NCBI GenBank assembly: GCA_016201065.1
Contig: JACQDL010000015.1
Location: 1 to 32,888 of the forward strand
Reading direction: 5' to 3'
From: Actinomycetota bacterium
GTDB taxonomy: Bacteria > Actinomycetota > Actinomycetes > Mycobacteriales > JACQDL01
Length of the DNA stretch: 32,888 nucleotides
The notes below the pieces were generated by a model that made no database searches, was not told the DNA's origin, and saw nothing but the letters and a program-made list of their open reading frames with translations. The first letter of the stretch is position 1, and each line of letters starts with the position of its first letter. The position numbers and the translations under genes were made by a program. Below, piece by piece: positions 26,409 to 32,888 of this stretch.

Positions 26409-27592
26409 CCAGGTCGATGTCCGGTGTGCTGCGGGCGATCGGGCGTGGCGCGTGGCGGTTCGGGCTGCTGCTCGTCGCGGTGGCGGGCATCGGCGCCATC
26501 GCGTGGTTCGCCCGCCCCGACCGTGCCGCGCCCAGCGCGACCCCGCCCGGTGAGCTGGTCGCCGGCACGGATGTGGTCAACGCCGCCACCCCGGTGGCGC
26601 CCCGCCCCGCCGCGTACGACCAGCTGCTCGCCCGCGGCGCCGAGGTGTACGCCGCCAGCTGCATCGCCTGCCACGGCGGGGACGGCGCCGGCAACGGCCC
26701 GCTGGCCCGGAACCTCCCGGTCCCGGCCCGCGACTTCACCAACCGGGGGTGGATGTCCTCGCAGTCCGACGGGGTGCTGTTCACCTCGATCCTGCGCGGG
26801 GTGCCGGGCACCCCGATGCCGTCGTTCGCCGGTCGGCTCTCCGAGCGTGACGCGTGGGCGGCGGTCGCATTCGTCCGGGGCTTCTCGCCGCAGGTACGGC
26901 TGGACCGGACGCCGCGCTCGGAACCGGTGCCGGCCGGTGCTACCGCCTTGGGTGACCGTGTGTTCGCCGCCAGCTGCGCCGGCTGCCACGGCGCCGGCGG
27001 GCACGGTGACGGTCCGGCGGCGGCCTCCTTCGCGGCGCCGCCGCGGAACCTGGCCAACCGGGACTGGCTGGCCGGGCGCACCGACCAGCAGCTGCGCGGC
27101 ACGCTGATGGCGGGGCTGCCGGGGACCCCGATGCCGTCGTTCGCCAACGACCTCACCGCGCCGGAGATCGACGCCGTGATCGGCCATCTCCGCCGGCTCG
27201 CGGGCGGCAGCTACCGACCCAACCCGATGGTCGGCTGGGGCGAGGAAACCTTCCTCGGGTACTGCGCGTCCTGCCACGGCGTCGACGGCAACGGGCAGGG
27301 CGTCGCGGCCGGCCGGCTCGATCCGCAACCGCGCAACTTCCGCAACCCGATGTGGATGGCCGGCCAGACCGACGCGGCCCTCGCCGCCGCGATCCGCGCG
27401 GGCCGGCCCGGCACCTCCATGCCCGCATTCGGCGCGCTCCTCAGCGACGACGAGATCGCCCGACTGACCGAGTACCTGCGGTCCTTCGCTCAGCCCGCCG
27501 CGGTGCCCGGGGCGGACTCCAGCTACCGCTACCTCTCGGACCAGCTGCCCGGCGCGCAGACGCCGGAACCGGCTCCTTCCTCGGCGAGGTAA
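26405..27592 (+). CDS. membrane-anchored tri-haem cytochrome c
   Basis: A 395-residue exported cytochrome with one N-terminal helix (about 18-36) and three tandem class I domains, each of roughly 100 residues. The haem sites are CIACH (86-90), CAGCH (191-195) and CASCH (287-291), with axial methionines in GTPMPSF (M138, M243) and GTSMPAF (M339). The three domains are clearly repeats of one another (DGxGxGP after each haem site, then RDF/RNL/RNF-N). It occupies the place of the di-haem CcoP and probably delivers electrons from the SorAB-like pair to the oxidase. GTG 26405 overlaps the previous stop. The extra haem domain is atypical for CcoP. Confidence 0.9.
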   Translation: MTRSMSGVLRAIGRGAWRFGLLLVAVAGIGAIAWFARPDRAAPSATPPGELVAGTDVVNAATPVAPRPAAYDQLLARGAEVYAASCIACHGGDGAGNGPLARNLPVPARDFTNRGWMSSQSDGVLFTSILRGVPGTPMPSFAGRLSERDAWAAVAFVRGFSPQVRLDRTPRSEPVPAGATALGDRVFAASCAGCHGAGGHGDGPAAASFAAPPRNLANRDWLAGRTDQQLRGTLMAGLPGTPMPSFANDLTAPEIDAVIGHLRRLAGGSYRPNPMVGWGEETFLGYCASCHGVDGNGQGVAAGRLDPQPRNFRNPMWMAGQTDAALAAAIRAGRPGTSMPAFGALLSDDEIARLTEYLRSFAQPAAVPGADSSYRYLSDQLPGAQTPEPAPSSAR

Positions 27593-27601
27593 CCAAGGGA
27601 T

Positions 27602-28816
27602 GTGGTGAGGAACATGGACAGACGCAAGTTCCTGATCGGTACGGTCGGCGTCCCGGTGGGGCTCGCCGCGGTGGGGCGGGCGGCCGGCCTGTACGGCGGG
27701 CCGAGCGCCTCCGGGACGGAGGCGACGCTGACCGCCGCAGAGCTGAGCATGCCAGCCGGCACGCCATACCCGCTGGTGGCGCTGCCGGGCAAGGGGCTGA
27801 TGGGCCAGGTCTACGACCGGCCACCGAACTACGAGACGCCGGTGGAGCACCTGATCGGCACGAAGAACTACCCGTACACCGACAACGAGTACTTCTACGT
27901 CCGCTTCCGCGAGGCGAACGTGCTGGTGCTTCCCCCCGAAAGCTACCGCCTCAAGATCGGTGGGGACGCGGCGGAGAACGAGTTCTCGGTGAGCCTGGAC
28001 CAGCTCGACGAGCGCGAGCAGGTGACCATCGGCGCGGTCGGGTCGTGCAACGGTGAGGGGCGTGGCCTGCACCGGCCGATGATCCCCGGGATGCCGTGGG
28101 CCAAGGGGGACGTCTCCTGCGCGGAGTGGACCGGGGTCCGCCTCGCCGACCTCCTGCACGAGGCCGGGGTCAAGGACAACGCGCTGCACGTCTCCTTCGC
28201 CGGCGGGCAGATGATCAGCATGACGAAGCCGGAGTACTGGCGGTCCTACCCGATCGAGTCGATGCGTGACCCGGACGTCCTCATCGCCACCAGGATGAAC
28301 GGCGAGCAGCTGCCGTTCTGGAACGGCTACCCGGTGCGCCTCGTGGTGCCCGGGACGTGGGCGCCGACGTGGACCAAGCAGCTCCACGAGATCCAGGTGC
28401 GCTCCACACCACACCCGATGGAGTGGTCCGGGCGGCCGGTCACCGCGAACAAGCTCGGGTTGATGTCCCTCATCGTCACCCCGACCGACGGCACCAAGAT
28501 CCCCGTCGGACGGCCGGTGGAGCTCACCGGGGTCGCCTACGACTCGGGCGCCGGCATCAAGGCGGTCGACATCAGCCAGGACGACGGCAAGACCTGGCAG
28601 CCGACCGCGCTGGAGCGCTCCTACGGCAAGTACACCTGGCGGGTGTGGCGGGCCAACGTCACCTTCGGCCAGACCGGCACCCAGCGGGTGCTCTCCCGCG
28701 CGACCAACAACAAGGACAAGGTCCAGCCGCTCGATCCGATGCCGGACGTCTACGCCCAGAGCGCCCGCAAGGACACCGGCGCGCGGGTGTTCGCCGGCGT
28801 CTACGAGGTGGTCTGA
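27602..28816 (+). CDS. sorA: Tat-exported sulfite-oxidase-family molybdoenzyme
   Basis: About 404 residues. The MDRRKFLIGTVGVPVG start is a twin-arginine signal, so the folded molybdenum-cofactor protein is exported. The oxidoreductase domain contains SCNGEGRGLHRP (148-159; C149 is the likely Mo-ligating cysteine, compare C-x-G-N-x-R in sulfite dehydrogenases) and AEWTGVRLADLLHEAGV; the C-terminal third (from LMSLIVTPTDG) is the Mo-co dimerisation domain with DDGKTWQPTAL. Sulfite is the likeliest substrate given the following cytochrome, but related enzymes use other S- or N-oxides. Start choices are GTG 27602, GTG 27605 or ATG 27614; the last gives the cleanest Tat signal. Confidence 0.86.
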   Translation: MVRNMDRRKFLIGTVGVPVGLAAVGRAAGLYGGPSASGTEATLTAAELSMPAGTPYPLVALPGKGLMGQVYDRPPNYETPVEHLIGTKNYPYTDNEYFYVRFREANVLVLPPESYRLKIGGDAAENEFSVSLDQLDEREQVTIGAVGSCNGEGRGLHRPMIPGMPWAKGDVSCAEWTGVRLADLLHEAGVKDNALHVSFAGGQMISMTKPEYWRSYPIESMRDPDVLIATRMNGEQLPFWNGYPVRLVVPGTWAPTWTKQLHEIQVRSTPHPMEWSGRPVTANKLGLMSLIVTPTDGTKIPVGRPVELTGVAYDSGAGIKAVDISQDDGKTWQPTALERSYGKYTWRVWRANVTFGQTGTQRVLSRATNNKDKVQPLDPMPDVYAQSARKDTGARVFAGVYEVV

Positions 28817-29233
28817 GTGGCCATGCCAGGAGGGTGGAAGATCCCCGCGGTCGTCCTCATCGTGTTCGCGGCGGGCGTCGGCGGCTACGTGGCGACCCGA
28901 CCCGACCCCTCGCCCGCGGTGACCACCGCGAAGAACGGGCTCGCGCAGTACCCGCAGGCGGAGTTCACCCTCGCCGACGGCGAGGGCAAGGGTCTGGTGC
29001 AGGCCTACTGCTCGGCGTGTCACTCACTGGCGCCGGTCATCACCCACGGCGGGTACGACGCCGAGGAGTGGGCGAAGACGGTGTCCAAGATGCGCAAACA
29101 GTACGGCGCACCCATCGACGACGGCACGGCCGAGCAGATCACCGCCTACCTGCAGGAGCACTACACCGCGCCGCCGCCGCCCCTCGAGGGCACCAACAAC
29201 CCGCCGTACAGCACGCCGAGGGCCGGCGGCTAG
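28817..29233 (+). CDS. sorB: SorB-like mono-haem cytochrome c
   Basis: A 138-residue exported cytochrome. An N-terminal helix (IPAVVLIVFAAGVGGYVA) may serve as anchor or signal; the haem site is YCSACHSL (near residue 58), followed by GGYDAEEWAKTVSKMRKQYG with the axial methionine, the usual SorB-type pattern, and a Pro-rich tail. It is the expected electron acceptor of the molybdoenzyme directly upstream, whose stop codon abuts its GTG. Its TAG overlaps the ccmA start by one base. Confidence 0.87.
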   Translation: MAMPGGWKIPAVVLIVFAAGVGGYVATRPDPSPAVTTAKNGLAQYPQAEFTLADGEGKGLVQAYCSACHSLAPVITHGGYDAEEWAKTVSKMRKQYGAPIDDGTAEQITAYLQEHYTAPPPPLEGTNNPPYSTPRAGG

Positions 29234-29895
29234 TGGACCGGACCGGCCGGTCTGCGGCGGTGCTCCGGCTGCGCGCGGTGTCCCGCCGCTACGGCTCGAC
29301 CCAGGCGCTGGCGCCGATCAGCCTCACCGTCGCCGCGGGCACGGTGACGCTCGTGGCCGGGGCCAACGGCTCGGGCAAGAGCACCCTGCTCCGGCTCGCC
29401 GCCGGCCTCCTGGTGCCCAGCTCGGGCGCCCGGGTGCTGGCCGGCCGCGCCCGGTACCTGCCCGCCGGCGCCGGAGCCAGGGCCGCCCAGACCGCCCGAT
29501 CGGCGATCCGGGTGGCGGCCGGGCTGGCGGGGCTCCCCGACCCGCACGCCCGGGCAGCGGCGGCACTTGCCGAGGTGGAGCTGACCGCGCTCGCCGACCG
29601 CCCGGCAGGCACGCTCTCGGCGGGGCAACGCGCCCGGCTCACCCTGGCGCTGGCGCTCGCCTGCCCGGCCGAGCTGGTCTGCCTCGACGAGCCCACCGCG
29701 CACCTCGACGCGGACGGCACCGAGCTGGTGACCCGCCTTCTGGCCCGGCTGCGCGGGACCGGGACGGCGGTGCTCGTCGCCACCCACGACCCGGCGCTGC
29801 TGCGCTGGCCGGCGGACGGTCGGATCGACCTGGTGCTCGGCCGGCTGGTCGACCCCGTCCCGGACCCCGCCCGGGAGGTGGGTGCATGGCGGTAG
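29233..29895 (+). CDS. ccmA: haem exporter ATP-binding protein CcmA
   Basis: A 220-residue ABC ATPase that powers release of holo-CcmE from CcmCD in System I. Walker A is GANGSGKST (43-51), the signature is LSAGQRARL (from about 128), Walker B is LVCLDEPTAHLD (148-159) and the switch histidine is in VATHD. GTG 29233 overlaps the sorB TAG (TAGTG); the 3' end overlaps ccmB by ten bases. Similar ATPases serve other exporters, so the ccmB-C-D-E genes that follow settle the assignment. Confidence 0.92.
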   Translation: MDRTGRSAAVLRLRAVSRRYGSTQALAPISLTVAAGTVTLVAGANGSGKSTLLRLAAGLLVPSSGARVLAGRARYLPAGAGARAAQTARSAIRVAAGLAGLPDPHARAAAALAEVELTALADRPAGTLSAGQRARLTLALALACPAELVCLDEPTAHLDADGTELVTRLLARLRGTGTAVLVATHDPALLRWPADGRIDLVLGRLVDPVPDPAREVGAWR

Positions 29896-30521
29896 GCCGG
29901 CTGGTGACGCGCGAGGTCGGCATCGAGGTCGCGGGGCGGGAGGCGACCACGGCGGTGGCGCCGTTCGTCCTCGTCGCCGTGCTGCTCGCCGGGCTGGCGT
30001 TCGGTCCGGCGCCGCAGATCCTCGCCGCGGTGGCTCCGGGCACGATCTGGCTGGTCACGCTCCTCGCGGCGGCCCCGCTGGCGCGCGGGGTCGCCGCCGC
30101 CGAGCAGGACGAGGGGTGCTGGGACCTGCTGCGGCTGCTGGTCTCCCCGACCCAGTTGCTGGCCGGGAAGCTCGCCGCGATGTGGCTGCACCTCCTGATC
30201 ACCTGGGCGCTGACGGCCGCGCTGGTGGCGGTGGTGTTCCCGGCGCCGTTCCCGCTCGCGGCGATCGTCGCCGGACCGCTCGGCGCGCTGGGGCTGGCCG
30301 CCGTCACGGTGGCGTTCGGCACGTTGCTGGCGGCCGGCCGGCGGCGGTCCGGCCTGCTGTCGGTGTTGCTGCTGCCCAGCGGCCTACCGGTGCTGGTCGC
30401 CGGGACGGCGGTGGGCCTCCCCGGGTCGGCCGGCATGCCGTGGCTGGCGCTGCTGGTCGCCTATGACGTGCTCATGGTGGTCGCGACCTGGGCCGTGTTC
30501 CCCGTGCTCCTGGAGGAGTGA
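29886..30521 (+). CDS. ccmB: haem exporter membrane subunit CcmB
   Basis: A 211-residue membrane protein with about six helices. The opening LVTREVGIEVAGREATTAVAPFVLVAVLLAGLAFG and the segment AAEQDEGCWDLLRLLVSPTQLLAGKLAAMWLHLL are characteristic of CcmB, the permease partner of CcmA. ATG 29886 lies in the end of ccmA and the gene is followed one base later by ccmC, whose GGAGGAG site overlaps its last codons. Confidence 0.92.
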   Translation: MAVGRLVTREVGIEVAGREATTAVAPFVLVAVLLAGLAFGPAPQILAAVAPGTIWLVTLLAAAPLARGVAAAEQDEGCWDLLRLLVSPTQLLAGKLAAMWLHLLITWALTAALVAVVFPAPFPLAAIVAGPLGALGLAAVTVAFGTLLAAGRRRSGLLSVLLLPSGLPVLVAGTAVGLPGSAGMPWLALLVAYDVLMVVATWAVFPVLLEE

Positions 30522-30522
30522 G

Positions 30523-31272
30523 ATGAGGTCAATCACGATCGAGCGACCCGTCGGGTGGCTGGCCGTGGCGGCCACCGCCGCGGCGGCCCCGCTGACCCTG
30601 GTGGCGGCTCCCCCCGACGCGCTGCAGGGCGACGTCCAGCGGCTGATGTACGTGCACGTCCCGGCGGCGTGGGTGGCCTACCTGGCGTTCGGTGTCGTGG
30701 CCGTGGCGAGCGCCGGCTTCCTGCTCCGGCGGGACCTGCGGTGGGACCGGGCCGCGCAGGCCGCCGCCGAGCTCGGGGTCGGTCTCACCGCGCTGTCGCT
30801 GGTCCTCGGCAGCCTGTGGGCGCGGCCGGTCTGGGGCACCTGGTGGAGCTGGGACCCGCGCCTGGTCACCACGGTCGTGCTGCTCCTGGTGTACGTCGGG
30901 TACCTCGGCGTGCGGGGGCTGTCCACCGACCGGATGCTCAACGCCCGCCGGGCGGCCGTGGTCGGCGTGCTCGCGGTGGTCAACGTGCCGATCGTGCACT
31001 TCTCCGTGGTCTGGTGGCGCGCCCTGCACCAGCCACCGACCGTGCTCCGGCCGGGCGGTCCGGCCGGCGAGCTGCCGGTGCTCATGCTCGTCGCGCTGCT
31101 CACCGCGCTGGCGGCGTTCACCCTCGCGGCGGCCTCGGTGTGGCTGCGCCGGATCCGGATCCTCGCCGCCACCGACCGGGACCGGGGCGTTCCGCCGGCC
31201 GGCGCGGCGGAGCCGGCTGTGCCGGAGCTGATCGTCACGCCGCGTCCGGAGACATCAGGGAGGCAGCCATGA
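30523..31272 (+). CDS. ccmC: haem handling protein CcmC
   Basis: A 249-residue membrane protein with about six helices that loads haem onto CcmE. YVHVPAAWVAYLAF carries the first conserved histidine, WGTWWSWDPRL (about 104-114) is the WWD haem-binding motif and VHFSVVWWRALHQPPTV the second histidine site. ATG 30523 lies four bases after GGAGGAG at the ccmB end. A longer in-frame extension upstream runs inside ccmB and is rejected. The stop overlaps ccmD (ATGA). Confidence 0.94.
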   Translation: MRSITIERPVGWLAVAATAAAAPLTLVAAPPDALQGDVQRLMYVHVPAAWVAYLAFGVVAVASAGFLLRRDLRWDRAAQAAAELGVGLTALSLVLGSLWARPVWGTWWSWDPRLVTTVVLLLVYVGYLGVRGLSTDRMLNARRAAVVGVLAVVNVPIVHFSVVWWRALHQPPTVLRPGGPAGELPVLMLVALLTALAAFTLAAASVWLRRIRILAATDRDRGVPPAGAAEPAVPELIVTPRPETSGRQP

Positions 31273-31364
31273 GTTGGGTGATCGCCGGGTATGCGCTCAC
31301 CGCGGCCTGCTGGGCCGGCTATCTCGTCTGGGTGCGGGCCGCCGGGTCGCGGGAGTCCCGATGA
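31269..31364 (+). CDS. ccmD: small membrane protein CcmD
   Basis: A 31-residue single-helix protein (MSWVIAGYALTAACWAGYLV followed by a basic tail). Size, topology and its place between ccmC and ccmE fit CcmD, which helps form and release holo-CcmE. ATG 31269 overlaps the ccmC stop and its TGA overlaps the ccmE start, so it is flanked by ATGA junctions on both sides. Confidence 0.82.
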   Translation: MSWVIAGYALTAACWAGYLVWVRAAGSRESR

Positions 31365-31792
31365 ACCGGCTGGCCTCGCCCCGGGCCCGACTGGCGGTGG
31401 TCGGCGTCGCCCTCGCCGGGGTGCTGGGGACGGTGGCCGTCTCCGGCCTCAGCGACAGCCTCGTCTACTACCGCACCCCGTCCGAGGTGCAGGCGCAACC
31501 GACCCACGGCCGGGTGCGGCTCGGCGGCATGGTCGAGTCCGGGTCGGTGGTCCGGGTGGGTGCGACACTGCGCTTCCTGCTCACCGACGGCGCGCACGAC
31601 GTACCGGTCGCGTTCGCCGGCCGGACCACCGGCATCTTCCGGGAGGGGCAGGGGGCGGTCGTGGAGGGGACCCTCGACACCGCTGGCGTGTTCCACGCCG
31701 ACACGCTGCTGGTCAAGCACTCCAACGAGTACGTCGACGGGCGCGGCAAGACCTACCACCCGCCGACACCGGCCGGAGCCGCGGCGCCGTGA
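31361..31792 (+). CDS. ccmE: periplasmic-side haem chaperone CcmE
   Basis: A 143-residue membrane-anchored OB-fold protein. One N-terminal helix is followed by VYYRTPSEV (compare YYxTPSE in CcmE), VRLGGMVESGSVVR and the haem-binding LLVKHSNEYV with H120 and Y124. This is the classical H-x3-Y type, not the C-x3-Y variant found in some anaerobes and archaea. The stop at 31790-31792 ends the polycistronic unit. Confidence 0.94.
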   Translation: MNRLASPRARLAVVGVALAGVLGTVAVSGLSDSLVYYRTPSEVQAQPTHGRVRLGGMVESGSVVRVGATLRFLLTDGAHDVPVAFAGRTTGIFREGQGAVVEGTLDTAGVFHADTLLVKHSNEYVDGRGKTYHPPTPAGAAAP

Positions 31793-31820
31793 CCCCGGTC
31801 GGCGGGTCTGGTCGCCCACG

Positions 31821-31832
31821 TAGACTGCCGCC
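31821..31832 (+). promoter_or_regulatory. probable leaderless promoter -10 of the cyclase gene
   Basis: TAGACT (31821-31826) lies six bases before GTG 31833, the same spacing as at the three other leaderless starts in the window. The -35 region near 31798-31803 (GTCGGC) is weak. No ribosome binding site precedes the start. Confidence 0.5.
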
Positions 31833-32441
31833 GTGCGTCTCGTGGACCTGTCGATGCCTCTCGATGCGGCGACGCCGGTCTACCCGGGCGACCCGCCGGT
31901 CCAGGTCACCGAGGCGGGCGGGTTCGGCACCGACGGCTACCTGACCCACCTGCTGCGGATGGGCAGCCACAACGGCACCCACCTCGACGCCGAGGCGCAC
32001 ATGATCCCGGGCGGCTGGGTGCTCACCGACTACCCGATCGACCAGTTCGTCGGGTCGGGAATACTGATCGACATCCGGAACGGCGCGGACCCCGCCGAGA
32101 TCGACCGCCTCGACATCGGCGGCGCGGACGCGGTGCTGCTGCGGTCCGGCATCAGCGACCGGTACGCCGGCCCGGACTACTACCACCAGCTCCCACCGAT
32201 CTCCGCGCAGTTCGCCGAACGGCTCGCCCGGCGGCACCCGAAGCTCGTCGGCGTCGACGCCGGCAGCATCGACGGACCGCCGTATCCCCTGCACAAGCTC
32301 CTGCTGGGTGCCGGCGTGCTCCTCGCGGAGAACCTGGTCGGCCTGTCCACGCTCGCGGGCACCTCGTTCGAGGTGTGGGCGCTCCCGCTCGCGCTGGGGA
32401 TCGAGGCGGCACCGGCCCGGGTCCTCGCCCGCCTCACCTGA
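31833..32441 (+). CDS. cyclase/kynurenine formamidase-family metal hydrolase
   Basis: A 202-residue protein of the cyclase (KynB-like) fold. It opens LVDLSMPLDAATPVYPGDPP and carries SHNGTHLDAEAHM (about 49-61), the HxGTHxDxxxH zinc-binding motif, then VGVDAGSIDGPPYPLHKLLL with the second conserved region. Known members hydrolyse N-formylkynurenine or act in polyketide, antibiotic or isatin metabolism; no kynurenine genes are nearby, so the substrate is open. It has its own probable leaderless promoter and is separate from the ccm unit. Confidence 0.9.
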   Translation: MRLVDLSMPLDAATPVYPGDPPVQVTEAGGFGTDGYLTHLLRMGSHNGTHLDAEAHMIPGGWVLTDYPIDQFVGSGILIDIRNGADPAEIDRLDIGGADAVLLRSGISDRYAGPDYYHQLPPISAQFAERLARRHPKLVGVDAGSIDGPPYPLHKLLLGAGVLLAENLVGLSTLAGTSFEVWALPLALGIEAAPARVLARLT

Positions 32442-32838
32442 CGATCACCACGAACCGCCCCGAGTACGACGCGATCGGCCGCCGCTTCGATCCGGTCGGC
32501 GCCCTCACGGCCGTTGTCGAACGCTTGTCCGACCACCGCCGGGTCGTCGATGGCGGCCCCGCCACGACGACGAAGCGCGCGACGACGGTCTGCGTGGATG
32601 AACGCGTGAGGGTGTCGAGGAGACGGGGACCGGGGTCCGCCATCCCCGAAAAGGTAATCATTCAGCCTGTGTGCGGGATGTGACTGTTTCCGTGCTGCGG
32701 TAGCGGTCTGTGATGGTGGGTGGTCCGGGGTTGGGTGCCTCAACCTGCGTTCCGCGTCAGAGTTCGTGAACCAGGGACCGGTTCTAATTCCCAACCACCT
32801 GATGGGTATGTTGACCAACCTTCAGGAGGTAAGAGCCC
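32442..32838 (+). other. 397-base stretch without a convincing gene
   Basis: The first 110 bases contain an open frame without a start codon that reads NRPEYDAIGRRFD and on, loosely like the N-terminus of SAM-dependent methyltransferases, then loses any resemblance. The rest, from about 32640, is less GC-rich than the coding regions and probably holds the promoter of the following gene. TTCTAATTC (32780-32788) and GGGTATGTT (32805-32813) are possible -10-like elements, but no pair is convincing. Confidence 0.4.
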
Positions 32839-32888
32839 GTGTCCGAACCACAGCAGCAGGCCCCACGGCAGCGTGCCGCGCGCACGCC
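32839..32888 (+). CDS. 5' end of a gene running off the window
   Basis: GTG 32839 follows AGGAGG (32824-32829) at nine bases, the best ribosome binding site near the end of the window. The 16 visible codons give VSEPQQQAPRQRAART, a hydrophilic Gln/Arg-rich N-terminus with no recognisable family. Confidence 0.65.
   Translation, partial: MSEPQQQAPRQRAART

Noticed and set aside
26108..29023. 971-codon minus-strand frame opposite the cytochrome and molybdoenzyme genes
   Set aside because: Composition is repetitive Arg/Gly/Val/His with no domain, and the opposite strand carries three recognisable haem or Mo proteins.

Overview
The window is high-GC DNA with strong G/C at third codon positions, many GTG starts, ATGA/GTGA stop-start overlaps and several leaderless promoters. 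This points to an actinobacterium. A Micromonosporaceae-like host is my guess from gene content (XRE-TPR regulators beside an ATP-grasp RiPP locus, paired ArsR/SRPBCC genes), not something the sequence proves.

Layout. 1-2.3 kb: an NmrA-type NAD(P)-binding protein below a perfect palindrome, the stump of an SDR gene, and an ArsR-SRPBCC pair driven by a leaderless promoter with a built-in operator. 2.4-4.2 kb: rmlA (sugar nucleotide synthesis) convergent with the membrane protease htpX. 4.3-10.6 kb (minus strand): nuoI-J-K-L-M-N, the membrane arm of complex I plus the NuoI ferredoxin-like subunit. nuoA-H are absent because a divergent gene sits directly upstream of nuoI. 10.8-13.6 kb: a leaderless operon of alpha/beta hydrolase, MarR regulator, second alpha/beta hydrolase and carboxymuconolactone decarboxylase-like protein. 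13.6-14.5 kb: a second leaderless ArsR-SRPBCC pair.

14.5-17.6 kb (minus strand): a graspetide (omega-ester RiPP) locus with a Thr-rich/acidic precursor (tgmA), an ATP-grasp ligase (tgmB) and a PIMT-like methyltransferase (tgmC), plus a short HTH regulator. A divergent XRE-TPR regulator and a HAD hydrolase follow (17.8-19.7 kb).

19.9-31.8 kb: the most striking region is one polycistronic unit in which most genes overlap the next by a few bases. It encodes a complete System I cytochrome c maturation set, split in two: ccmF-ccmG-ccmH at the front and ccmA-B-C-D-E at the back. Between them lies a respiratory chain: a type 1 copper lipoprotein, a 70-residue membrane protein, a cbb3-type oxidase (ccoN, ccoO), a 65-residue membrane protein, a tri-haem cytochrome c in place of the usual di-haem CcoP, a Tat-exported sulfite-oxidase-family molybdoenzyme (sorA-like) and a mono-haem SorB-like cytochrome. 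The inferred flow is sulfite (or a similar donor) -> Mo cofactor -> SorB-like haem -> tri-haem cytochrome and/or cupredoxin -> CcoO/CcoN -> O2, with the flanking Ccm genes attaching the haems. Actinobacteria normally use System II (ResBC/CcsBA) and an aa3-bcc supercomplex, so a self-contained System I/cbb3/SorAB cassette is unusual and may have been acquired as a block.

31.8 kb-end: a cyclase/kynurenine-formamidase-family protein with a probable leaderless promoter, about 400 bases with no convincing gene, and the first 16 codons of a new gene with a strong ribosome binding site. I saw no tRNA, rRNA, CRISPR array or insertion sequence.
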